A DNA stretch of 6,743 bases, taken from assembly GCA_022567775.1 (NCBI GenBank), contig JADFGH010000125.1, positions 1 through 6,743 of the forward strand, in the 5' to 3' direction. Source of the DNA: Pseudomonadota bacterium (GTDB lineage: Bacteria > Pseudomonadota > Gammaproteobacteria > Steroidobacterales > Woeseiaceae). The position numbers were made by a program, and so were the translations under genes. The notes beneath the pieces were generated by a model that did not search any database, had not been told where the DNA came from, and worked only from the letters and a program-made list of their open reading frames with translations. Position 1 is the stretch's first letter, and each line of letters begins with the position of its first letter. Of the stretch, positions 1-6,050 are shown piece by piece.

Positions 1-212
1 AAATAGCGTTGCGCGTCTGGATCGCTGGCAGTAATCGGATGATGATGATCTCCCATACCGTCGAACAAGGGCGCGCCGGCTCTGGTCGCGAGCTCGTTCC
101 TGGTGTCTGTTGCATTCGCCTGCGGTTCTGCTGGCGCTTCCTGGCGCGAGCAGGATGTGAGCCACAGTGTCAAGGCAATGAGCGAGATCAATGTGAATCG
201 TTGAGATTTCAT
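1..212 (-). CDS. Partial lipoprotein, probably N-terminus of a TPR-repeat protein
   Basis: Reading leftwards from an ATG at 212-210, 70 codons are open to the window edge, so the C-terminal part is missing. The start is supported by an AGGGGA ribosome binding site (218-223) five bases upstream. The protein begins with MKSQRF, then a hydrophobic stretch (about residues 7-18) and a lipobox LTSC with the acceptor Cys at residue 21. It should therefore be exported and lipidated. After a low-complexity Ala/Glu/Thr linker, residues 49-71 read PLFDGMGDHHHPI, then TASDPDAQRYF. I recall this kind of segment (L-F-x-x-G-x-x-HHP-I, then AQ-x-YF) directly before the TPR repeats of large bacterial lipoproteins or secreted proteins of unknown function. 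The repeats themselves lie outside the window, so the TPR call is inference. The lipoprotein call rests on visible sequence. Confidence 0.72.
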   Translation of the reverse strand, partial: MKSQRFTLISLIALTLWLTSCSRQEAPAEPQANATDTRNELATRAGAPLFDGMGDHHHPITASDPDAQRY

Positions 213-226
213 CGGTTTCCCCTGTC

Positions 227-241
227 CCGGCATGGCGCCGG
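227..241. repeat. Small GC-rich hairpin before the lipoprotein RBS
   Basis: CCGGC (227-231) and GCCGG (237-241) form a perfect 5-bp G/C-only stem with a 5-base loop. It lies three bases upstream of the AGGGGA ribosome binding site of the leftward lipoprotein gene. An alternative longer pairing exists: TCCCGG+GGCGCC (225-230, 234-239) can pair with GGCGCC+CCGGGA (285-296), with a 3-base bulge. No run of T follows on either strand, so a simple intrinsic terminator is unlikely. A role in leader folding is only a guess. Confidence 0.35.
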
Positions 242-270
242 AAGCATTGTTATTCTTGGGTCGGGCGCGA

Positions 271-276
271 ATTATA
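271..276 (-). promoter_or_regulatory. Candidate -10 element for the lipoprotein gene
   Basis: The minus strand reads TATAAT, a perfect sigma-70 -10 consensus, about 60 bases upstream of the lipoprotein start and inside the EVE-lipoprotein gap. A GC-rich stretch (CGCGCCC) follows it. No good -35 hexamer stands 16-18 bases upstream (CCATCC at 294-299), and there is no TG extension. The call rests on the -10 and the position alone. If real, the lipoprotein can be transcribed independently of the EVE gene. Confidence 0.4.
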
Positions 277-302
277 GCCCAACAGGCGCCCCGGGATGGA
301 CC

Positions 303-755
303 TTATTCAAGCCCGAGAATCAGCTTCCAGTGCTCTTCGCTGACCGGGAAAATCGACAGCCGGTTGCCTCGCTGCGTCAGTCTGAAGTCGGCGAGGCCGG
401 GATGCTCCTTCAACTCCGAGAGTGTTATCGGCCGCTGCATCTTGCGCACAAACGCAACGTCGACAAGCACCCAGCGTGGGTCATCTTCCGTGCTTTTTTC
501 ATCGTAATGCTTTGCTTTCGGGTCGAACTGGGTCGGATCCGGGTAGGCGGCGCTGGCGATTTTCATGATGCCGACGATGGCGGGGACTTTGCAGCTCGAA
601 TGATAGAAAAATGCCTGGTCACCCACCTGCATGTCGTCGCGGATCATGTTGCGTGCCTGGTAATTGCGGATGCCGTCCCATGGCTCCATCTGGTCCCGTT
701 CGAGATCATCGATGCTGTAGGCATCGGGTTCGGACTTCATTAACCAGTACGCCAC
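303..755 (-). CDS. EVE domain-containing protein (THYN1-like)
   Basis: This 150-residue protein is a complete single EVE domain, matching the usual bacterial family length. Recognisable family segments are WLMKSEPD (4-11), WDGIRNYQARN (26-36), GDQAFFYHS (45-53), FDPKAKHYD (77-85), DPRWVLVDV (92-100) and RGNRLSIFPVS (129-139). EVE domains share the PUA-like/YTH fold. Studied members bind modified DNA bases or nucleic acids through an aromatic pocket, but the role of stand-alone bacterial EVE proteins is mostly unknown. It has no signal peptide and should be cytoplasmic. The start is GTG at 755-753, with AGAGGGG (761-767) five bases upstream. The next Met, at codon 6, would cut into the conserved WLMKSEPD segment. 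The gene diverges from the phosphate transport operon and lies upstream of the lipoprotein gene. The family call is firm. The cellular function is not. Confidence 0.93.
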   Translation of the reverse strand: MAYWLMKSEPDAYSIDDLERDQMEPWDGIRNYQARNMIRDDMQVGDQAFFYHSSCKVPAIVGIMKIASAAYPDPTQFDPKAKHYDEKSTEDDPRWVLVDVAFVRKMQRPITLSELKEHPGLADFRLTQRGNRLSIFPVSEEHWKLILGLE

Positions 756-793
756 GACGGCCCCTCTGCTGATTCAACTTGGCGGCAGATCGC

Positions 794-802
794 AGTCTAG
801 CA
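794..802 (-). promoter_or_regulatory. Candidate extended -10 promoter for the EVE gene
   Basis: On the minus strand, TGCTAGACT matches an extended -10 (TGn then TAGACT, compared with TATAAT). It would place the transcription start near 787, giving a leader of about 30 bases that includes the AGAGGGG ribosome binding site. The -35 region at normal spacing (GTTTTC) is weak, which is tolerable for an extended -10. This is a pattern match only. Confidence 0.4.
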
Positions 803-825
803 TGCGTCAAATCGGCGAAAACTGC

Positions 826-841
826 ATTGCAATCGGTACCG
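826..841. promoter_or_regulatory. Two abutting 8-bp palindromes in the divergent promoter region
   Basis: ATTGCAAT (826-833) and CGGTACCG (834-841) are each perfect 8-bp palindromes and touch without a gap. They lie between the candidate leftward -10 (794-802) and rightward -10 (844-852), a position from which a bound regulator could affect both promoters. They do not match a Pho box, which consists of direct CTGTCAT-like repeats. The sequence is visible, but operator function is inference. Short palindromes also arise by chance. Confidence 0.3.
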
Positions 842-843
842 TC

Positions 844-852
844 TGTTACGAT
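844..852 (+). promoter_or_regulatory. Candidate extended -10 promoter for the DUF47-pit-MFS operon
   Basis: TGTTACGAT matches an extended -10 (TGn followed by TACGAT, four of six consensus bases). The start would be near 859, leaving a leader of about 60 bases before the TTG at 921. No convincing -35 stands at 16-18 bases. TTGCAA at 827-832 is closer to consensus but only 14 bases away. No Pho box is visible, so control by PhoB is not supported. Confidence 0.35.
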
Positions 853-890
853 ACGGCGCGAACGGCGACATCCCACGACGAAAACAGCAA

Positions 891-905
891 CGGATTCCGG
901 ATCCG
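891..905 (+). repeat. Leader hairpin before the DUF47 ribosome binding site
   Basis: CGGAT (891-895) and ATCCG (901-905) can form a perfect 5-bp stem around the loop TCCGG. It sits two bases upstream of the AGGGAGA ribosome binding site (908-914). It could modulate translation initiation, but a stem this short may be fortuitous. Confidence 0.25.
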
Positions 906-920
906 ACAGGGAGACCAACA

Positions 921-1595
921 TTGGCCAACGTGCTGGCAAACATATTCGGTTCATCTCCGGTCAGGCCGCTCGAAAAGCATGTCAACATTGCGTATCGCTG
1001 TGCTCGGGAGCTGAACAGGTTCTTTGCTGCCGTCGTTCGTGAAGACTGGGACACAGTCGCAAAAATCCGTAACAAAATTGCCGACCTTGAACATGAAGCA
1101 GACAACCTGAAAAAGAAAATTCGGCTGCGCCTGCCCAAGAGCCTTTTCATGCCGGTCCCCCGGCAGGATTTGCTCGAACTGTTGCTGGTTCAGGACAAGA
1201 TGGCGAACCGGACCAAGGACGTTTCGGGGCTGGTTTTCGGCAGAAAAATGAAGATTCCTGCAGAAATCGCCGACGACTTCCTCGAATTCGTAGCCCGTAA
1301 TGTTGATGCAGCCAAACAGGCACGAAAGAGTGTTCGCGAACTCAATGAATTGTTCACGAGCGGTTTTCGCGGCGCCGAAGTCACACTGGTCGAATCACTG
1401 ATCGAAGAACTCGATCAGATCGAGACCGACACAGATGATCGGCAAGCGGATCTGCGATCGGCCTTGTTCGAAATTGAAGGCGAGTTGGAACCTGTCGATG
1501 TAATTTTCCTGTACCGGGTAATCGAGTTGACCGGTGAGATCGCGGACATGGCCGAACGAGTCGGCCGCCGGCTTGAACTGCTGCTCTCCCATTAA
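921..1595 (+). CDS. DUF47 / PhoU-like Pit accessory protein (TIGR00153 type)
   Basis: This 224-residue cytoplasmic protein is almost entirely predicted helix, with many charged heptad-like stretches. It fits the DUF47 family (PhoU_div), which adopts a PhoU-like helical bundle. Family-like segments are PVRPLEKH (13-20), the acidic DLEHEAD (55-61), FMPVPRQDLLELLLVQDKMA (76-95) and GEIADMAERVGRRLE (205-219). PhoU-like proteins bind metal clusters through E-x-x-x-D motifs, and E57 to D61 fits that spacing. DUF47 genes commonly stand beside pit genes and are thought to modulate the permease. Pit follows here after 30 bp, in agreement. The start chosen is TTG at 921, with AGGGAGA (908-914) six bases upstream. 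A GTG three codons later is possible but has poorer spacing. The family assignment is strong, and the regulatory role is known mainly by association. Confidence 0.92.
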   Translation: MANVLANIFGSSPVRPLEKHVNIAYRCARELNRFFAAVVREDWDTVAKIRNKIADLEHEADNLKKKIRLRLPKSLFMPVPRQDLLELLLVQDKMANRTKDVSGLVFGRKMKIPAEIADDFLEFVARNVDAAKQARKSVRELNELFTSGFRGAEVTLVESLIEELDQIETDTDDRQADLRSALFEIEGELEPVDVIFLYRVIELTGEIADMAERVGRRLELLLSH

Positions 1596-1625
1596 TTCAA
1601 AAAACAAACTGCCGAGGGTGCCCTA

Positions 1626-2876
1626 GTGGAAGCTGAGATTGTCTATGTTGTTCTGGCGGCCCTGTTCGGTGTCTTCATGGCATGGGGTATTGGCGCCAAC
1701 GATGTCGCAAATGCGATGGCGACATCGGTCGGCTCCAAAGCGCTTACGATCCGGCAGGCGATCCTGGTCGCCGCCGTATTCGAATTCCTCGGCGCCGTAC
1801 TCGCCGGTGGCGAGGTAACTTCCACGATTCGCAAAGGAATCGTCGATACGGATTTGCTGTCCGGTTCACCGGAGTTGCTGATATACGGCATGCTCGCGTC
1901 GCTGTTGTCAGCCGGCACCTGGCTCCTGATTGCCTCAAGGAGAGGATGGCCAGTGTCAACCACGCACACCATCGTCGGCGCTATTGTCGGATTTGCGGCA
2001 ATAGGAATCGGTATCGATGCCGTGCAGTGGGGCCAGGTCGGCACCATCGTAATGAGCTGGGTCGTGTCGCCATTGACGGCTGGATTCATCGCGTTTCTGA
2101 TTTACAACAGCGTTCAACGCCTGATTCTGTCGCAAGACGATCCACTCGCACAGGCAAAACGCTACGTTCCCGTTTATATATTCCTGGCGGCGTTCACCAT
2201 CGTGCTGGTAACCATCGTTAAAGGGTTGAAACATGTCGGGCTGGATATCGGCCTGACCAACAGCTATATGTTGGCGATTGGTATTGCCGCGGCGATCGCA
2301 ATAGTCGGCGCCATCGCGATTCAGCGCATCAAGCCGGATCGCAAGGCCGAGAAAAAGGCGCATTTTCATACGGTTGAGCGTGTATTTGCAGTTCTGATGG
2401 TCGTGACTGCCTGTTCCATGGCTTTCGCTCATGGGTCAAACGACGTTGCAAATGCCATCGGGCCCCTTGCCGCCGTGATTAGTGTCGCGAGATCCGGAAT
2501 CGTCGGAGCCCAGTCCCCGTTACCGATTTGGGTCCTGGTACTGGGCGGCACCGGCATCGTCGTGGGGTTGGCAACCTTCGGCAAACATGTCATTGCAACC
2601 GTAGGCCGAAAGATCACGCAGCTTACGCCCAGCCGCGGGTTCGCCGCCGAACTTGCTGCCGCCACAACTATCGTAATCGCCTCCGGTACCGGTATTCCTG
2701 TCTCGACGACTCACACATTGGTCGGTGCGGTGTTGGGTGTAGGACTGGCTCGCGGCATCGAGGCAATAGATCTGCGGGTCGTTGGGCGGATCTTCGTGTC
2801 ATGGGTCGTGACTATTCCGGCGGGCGCATTCCTGTCGATCATTTTCTTCCTGATATTCAAGTCAATTCTGCCTTGA
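1626..2876 (+). CDS. pit: Inorganic phosphate transporter, Pit/PHO4 family
   Basis: This 416-residue inner-membrane permease takes up inorganic phosphate (in Pit proteins, as a metal-phosphate complex driven by protons or sodium). It shows the internal duplication typical of the family: GANDVANA (23-30) and GSNDVANA (270-277), each followed by PVSTTHT (109-115 and 358-364). About ten hydrophobic segments surround a charged cytoplasmic loop (about 234-249, rich in Lys/Arg). Both signature motifs are intact in both halves, so it should be functional. The GTG start at 1626 has GAGGG (1614-1618) seven bases upstream. The gene follows the DUF47 gene by 30 bp and overlaps the next gene by four bases, which indicates one transcript. 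It is a low-affinity, constitutive-type phosphate importer. Export or a related anion cannot be excluded. Confidence 0.95.
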   Translation: MEAEIVYVVLAALFGVFMAWGIGANDVANAMATSVGSKALTIRQAILVAAVFEFLGAVLAGGEVTSTIRKGIVDTDLLSGSPELLIYGMLASLLSAGTWLLIASRRGWPVSTTHTIVGAIVGFAAIGIGIDAVQWGQVGTIVMSWVVSPLTAGFIAFLIYNSVQRLILSQDDPLAQAKRYVPVYIFLAAFTIVLVTIVKGLKHVGLDIGLTNSYMLAIGIAAAIAIVGAIAIQRIKPDRKAEKKAHFHTVERVFAVLMVVTACSMAFAHGSNDVANAIGPLAAVISVARSGIVGAQSPLPIWVLVLGGTGIVVGLATFGKHVIATVGRKITQLTPSRGFAAELAAATTIVIASGTGIPVSTTHTLVGAVLGVGLARGIEAIDLRVVGRIFVSWVVTIPAGAFLSIIFFLIFKSILP

Positions 2877-4150
2877 TTGGTAACGGTCTCAGCAAATCCG
2901 CAAGGCGCTACTCGCTCGCCGTGCTGGTCGTCGTTTACACATTCAATTTCATCGATCGTCAGATACTCGCGATCTTGCTGCCTGCAATCAAGGCGGAATT
3001 CCTGGTCGACGACTGGGTCCTTGGATTCCTCGTTGGAACTTCGTTTGCGGTTTTCTACGCGACGCTTGGCATGCCGATCGCGTTGCTTGCAGACCGATGG
3101 AATCGACGCAATCTGATCGCCGGGGCGCTTGCCATCTGGAGCGTCATGACCGCATTGTCAGGTGTTGCTGCCAATATAGTGCAGTTGTCGATGGCAAGAA
3201 TCGGCGTGGGCATCGGTGAGGCCGGTTGCAGTCCACCGGCGCACTCGATGATCTCCGACTACTACCCGCCGGAAAAGCGGGCAACCGCGATGGGTATTTT
3301 CACTCTCGGCATTTCTGCGGGAATATTGATCGCCTATCTCAGCGGCGGCTGGCTTGCCGAGAATCTGGGCTGGCGCAAGACGTTGCTGATCGTAGGGCTG
3401 CCGGGTCTCGCACTCGCCCTCATCGTTCGGTTTAGTGTGACTGAACCGGTTCGCGGCATGTCTGAGAACCGCCAGGACAATGATGAACGATATGGGATCA
3501 TGGCGGTTGCCCGCTTTCTGTACAGCAGAAAGTCGTTTGTTCATATGTCTCTCGGCGCCGCGCTGGCATCATTTAATGCGTACGCTGTCTTAAGTTTTTT
3601 CCCGAGCTTCCTGATTCGAAGTCATGGCATGAACCTGCAGGAAATCGGCATGTACCTCGGCCTGATTATCGGTATCTCCAGTGCCATTGGATTCGTAGGC
3701 GGCGGCTATCTTGCGGATCGGGTCGGATCGATTAACAGGAAATATGCGCTTTGGGCGATTGCAGCGTCCGCACTCATGGCATGGCTGTTCGTGTTTCCGC
3801 TGTACTTGCTCGAGGATTCGACCTGGGTCCTCATACTTTTCTTCATTGCTTCTGTGCCGACGAATGTGTACCTGGCGACAACATTTGCGCAAACACAGAG
3901 CCTGGTTCGCCTTCGCATGCGCGCCGCCGCGTCCGCCGTACTGCTATTTATTATCAACATTATCGGCTTGGGGCTCGGCCCGCAGTTTGCCGGGATATTG
4001 AGTGACTTCCTGGCGGCCAGTTACGGGGCAGACTCAATGCGTTACAGTTTGCTGGCCATTGGTGCGGTGATCGGGCCATGGGTGGCATTTCACTACTATG
4101 CCGCAAGCCGGCATATTGCCAGCGATCTCGATCGGGTGAACACCGACTGA
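2873..4150 (+). CDS. MFS transporter, Spinster-like group
   Basis: This is a 425-residue membrane carrier with about 12 hydrophobic segments in two halves, split by a hydrophilic loop (about 192-208). Features of the Spinster-like MFS group are FNFIDRQ in TM1 (24-30), motif A LADRWNRRN (72-80), ARIGVGIGEAG (108-118), HSMISDYYPPEKRA (124-137), a second-half motif A copy GGYLADRVGS (277-286) and GLGLGPQFAGILSD (365-378). The substrate is unknown. Bacterial members are annotated for lipids, aromatic acids or drugs without firm evidence. The frame is open far upstream inside pit, but homologue-like sequence begins only about 20 residues before FNFIDRQ. I therefore chose the TTG at 2873, which overlaps the pit stop as TTGA. 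No clear Shine-Dalgarno precedes it, so translation is probably coupled to pit. The start is less certain than the rest of the call. Confidence 0.88.
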   Translation: MIGNGLSKSARRYSLAVLVVVYTFNFIDRQILAILLPAIKAEFLVDDWVLGFLVGTSFAVFYATLGMPIALLADRWNRRNLIAGALAIWSVMTALSGVAANIVQLSMARIGVGIGEAGCSPPAHSMISDYYPPEKRATAMGIFTLGISAGILIAYLSGGWLAENLGWRKTLLIVGLPGLALALIVRFSVTEPVRGMSENRQDNDERYGIMAVARFLYSRKSFVHMSLGAALASFNAYAVLSFFPSFLIRSHGMNLQEIGMYLGLIIGISSAIGFVGGGYLADRVGSINRKYALWAIAASALMAWLFVFPLYLLEDSTWVLILFFIASVPTNVYLATTFAQTQSLVRLRMRAAASAVLLFIINIIGLGLGPQFAGILSDFLAASYGADSMRYSLLAIGAVIGPWVAFHYYAASRHIASDLDRVNTD

Positions 4151-4189
4151 CATCCGGGCTACGCATGCTTGAAGAACTGACACGGCGAT

Positions 4190-4606
4190 TCAATTTTTCC
4201 TGATAACCCTGGCCGTCGACGATGCGGTCGCCAGTAGTTTGCCGTCGGCATCGCGCAGTTCGGCTTCGAGAAAAGTGACTGTCTTGCCGGACCGGATAAC
4301 GGTTCCGCGTGCAAACAGTTCCCCCTGACGCGAGACTTCAAGATAGCTCACCTTGATCTCAAGCGTGGCCACGATCGCGACGTCGCCTAACAGGCAGAAA
4401 ACGGCGTTCGCCATTGCCGCATCCAGCATGCCGCAAATGAATCCGCCCTGGATGCCACCGTCCGGATTGCACAACGAACTGCCGGCCGTGAACCTGACCG
4501 TCGCCGCGTTTTCTTCCTTGTCGAACTCCAGCACCTCGCCGCCCAGTGTCTGCATTGCCGGCGGCCTGTTGGCGTTCAAATTCTTGATTAATTCATCAGT
4601 TGACAT
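4190..4606 (-). CDS. PaaI-like hot-dog fold thioesterase
   Basis: This 138-residue protein has the size and pattern of the PaaI/4HBT hot-dog thioesterases, which hydrolyse acyl- or aryl-CoA esters in the cytoplasm as tetramers. The key segment is CNPDGGIQGGFICGMLDAAM (46-65). The helix-starting HGG of many members is QGG here (Gln53), and Asp62 is a candidate catalytic acid. VSYLEVSRQGELFARGTVI (86-104) and a C-terminal strand with ELRDADGKLLATASSTARV (116-134) complete the fold. The frame continues upstream into the neighbouring ligase gene. I chose the ATG at 4606-4604 because GGGA (4613-4616) lies six bases upstream and homologue-like sequence starts there. It begins 22 bp after the ligase stop and ends convergently 39 bp from the MFS stop. 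The substrate is unknown. The family call is strong. Confidence 0.88.
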   Translation of the reverse strand: MSTDELIKNLNANRPPAMQTLGGEVLEFDKEENAATVRFTAGSSLCNPDGGIQGGFICGMLDAAMANAVFCLLGDVAIVATLEIKVSYLEVSRQGELFARGTVIRSGKTVTFLEAELRDADGKLLATASSTARVIRKN

Positions 4607-4628
4607 TGGGCATCCCGCAAACAGAGGT

Positions 4629-6020
4629 TCAAACGGCGCGCATGTACCAGTCGAAATCGACGTTACTGACGACATTGTGGAAACGACGAGCTTCATCACG
4701 TCGATTTGCAACATACAGCTCGCAATAGTCTTTGCCAAAGTATTCAGGAAATATTTTGCTGTTCTCAAATTTGTCGATGGCGGCGTCCCAGCGATTCGGA
4801 ATTTTATTCCTGAGCCGAATTACCTGGCCCTCTTCGACCATGCGCCCGGGATCGCAGCGATTCTTCAGGCCATAGTGCACGCCCGCGAGCAGGGCGGCTG
4901 TGACGAGGTAGGGATTTGCGTCAGCACCGGAAGTCCTGTGCTCGAAACGAAGATTCTTCTCATCACTCAGTGGTACGCGGATGGCGACGTTGCGGTGATT
5001 GACGCCCCAGTTTGGTTCGACGGGCGCAAACATTTCCGGCCGCAGGCGGCGATAGGAATTGGCATTTGGCGCGAAGATCGCAGTGCCCTCTGCCATGGTT
5101 TTTACGAGCCCGCCGATTGCGTGCCTGAATCGCGCCGAGAACGGCGGTGTCGCCATCTTCTCCCTGCCCTGTGAAAAGTAGTTTTTCCCCTGTTTGTCCA
5201 CAAGACTCATATGGACATGCAAGCCGGAGCCCGAATCTTCCTCGAAGGGCTTGGCCATAAAGCAGGCAACGTATCCGTGTTGCCGCGCTACGGCTTTGAT
5301 CGCGCGTTTGAGCAGGACTGCGTGATCGCAGGCAAGCACCGGATCATCGACATGTTGCAAATTGATCTCGAACTGGCCTGGTGCGAATTCGGATGTCGCC
5401 GTACCGGAGGGAATTCCCTGGGCTTCACAGACTGTGTTCAGGTCATTCAGGAAGTTTTCGATTTCCCAGAGATCGTCCGGGTTGTAACACTGCGGACCGG
5501 GCTGCGGCCGCCCGATTCCCGGCACCCGGGAGACTCTCGCCGTAGGCCGATCTGTTTTTGCATCCAGCAGGTAAAATTCGAGCTCGGTCGCCATGACAAT
5601 TTTCAGGCCCATTTTTCGGATTGGCGCCGCCGCGTTCTCCAGCACAAATCTCGGGTCGGCAAAAAACGGCTTGCCGTCTCTCGAGTAAAGGCAGAATAGC
5701 GCCTGCGCGCTTGGCTTCTGCGCCCAGGGTACTGCGGCCAGGCTGCCCGGGACCACGAATGCATCGACATCAGGGTCACCATCCTCCGTACCAAACGGCA
5801 TTCCGGCAACAACGTCGCCCAAAGTGTCGAACAGCACTGCGCCGCCCGGCATACAAAATCCGTCGACGAATGTTTTCTCGAACTCCTTACGGCGAATTCG
5901 TTTGCCGCGCAGTACTCCCGGCAGGTCGGCAATGAGCAACTCCATCATCGCGGTGTCCGGATGACTCTTCAGAAATGCGCGTAACCCGGCAATCGCGCTG
6001 GTTGGCTTCCTGTTACCCAT
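4629..6020 (-). CDS. Glutamine synthetase family ligase, gamma-glutamylputrescine synthetase-like
   Basis: This 463-residue protein has the beta-grasp domain (about 1-120) and the catalytic domain of the GSI superfamily. It should form an amide between the glutamate gamma-carboxylate and ammonia or an amine, using ATP. Metal and substrate motifs are intact: ATELEFYL (144-151, E146/E148), SEFAPGQFEIN (210-220, E211/E218), GSGLHVHMS (264-272, H268), PNANSYRRL (318-326), NHRNVAIRV (341-349) and RFEHRTSGADANPYL (358-372). The NLYDLP adenylylation loop of true nitrogen-assimilating GlnA is absent. Together with the length, this points to the PuuA/GlnT-like branch acting on polyamines or other amines. 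The ATG at 6020-6018 has a weak AGAGA (6028-6032) upstream. The gene lies 30 bp after the GNAT gene and 22 bp before the thioesterase gene. No other puu-type gene is in view, so the amine substrate is inference. Confidence 0.9.
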   Translation of the reverse strand: MGNRKPTSAIAGLRAFLKSHPDTAMMELLIADLPGVLRGKRIRRKEFEKTFVDGFCMPGGAVLFDTLGDVVAGMPFGTEDGDPDVDAFVVPGSLAAVPWAQKPSAQALFCLYSRDGKPFFADPRFVLENAAAPIRKMGLKIVMATELEFYLLDAKTDRPTARVSRVPGIGRPQPGPQCYNPDDLWEIENFLNDLNTVCEAQGIPSGTATSEFAPGQFEINLQHVDDPVLACDHAVLLKRAIKAVARQHGYVACFMAKPFEEDSGSGLHVHMSLVDKQGKNYFSQGREKMATPPFSARFRHAIGGLVKTMAEGTAIFAPNANSYRRLRPEMFAPVEPNWGVNHRNVAIRVPLSDEKNLRFEHRTSGADANPYLVTAALLAGVHYGLKNRCDPGRMVEEGQVIRLRNKIPNRWDAAIDKFENSKIFPEYFGKDYCELYVANRRDEARRFHNVVSNVDFDWYMRAV

Positions 6021-6050
6021 TTGTTCGTCTCTTAGCTTCGTGTATTGCTG

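Noticed and set aside
9..743. Long plus-strand open frame of 244 codons opposite the EVE gene and the lipoprotein start
   Set aside because: It lies antisense to a clear EVE-domain gene and a clear lipoprotein signal, shows no family resemblance and has Cys/Arg-rich composition typical of a shadow frame.
756..920. Pho box upstream of the phosphate operon
   Set aside because: CTGTTAC (843-849) resembles half a site, but no second CTGTCAT-like repeat occurs 11 bases away on either side.
2528..2872. Upstream extension of the MFS frame inside the pit gene
   Set aside because: The translation is rich in Arg, His and Cys, unlike a membrane protein, and overlaps conserved Pit sequence in another frame. 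The carrier homology starts only after 2873.
4146..4189. Possible bidirectional terminator between the convergent MFS and thioesterase genes
   Set aside because: The 39-bp gap has only GCATGC and a short direct repeat ACTGACA (4146-4152 and 4176-4182). There is no stable stem followed by a T run on either strand.
4607..4768. Longer start for the thioesterase overlapping the ligase gene
   Set aside because: The extra 54 residues overlap the conserved C-terminus of the ligase and do not look like hot-dog sequence. The ATG at 4606 has a fitting GGGA site.
4353..5174. Plus-strand open frame of 273 codons opposite the thioesterase and ligase
   Set aside because: It is antisense to two well supported genes, has no recognisable motif, and is explained by the codon structure of the opposite strand.
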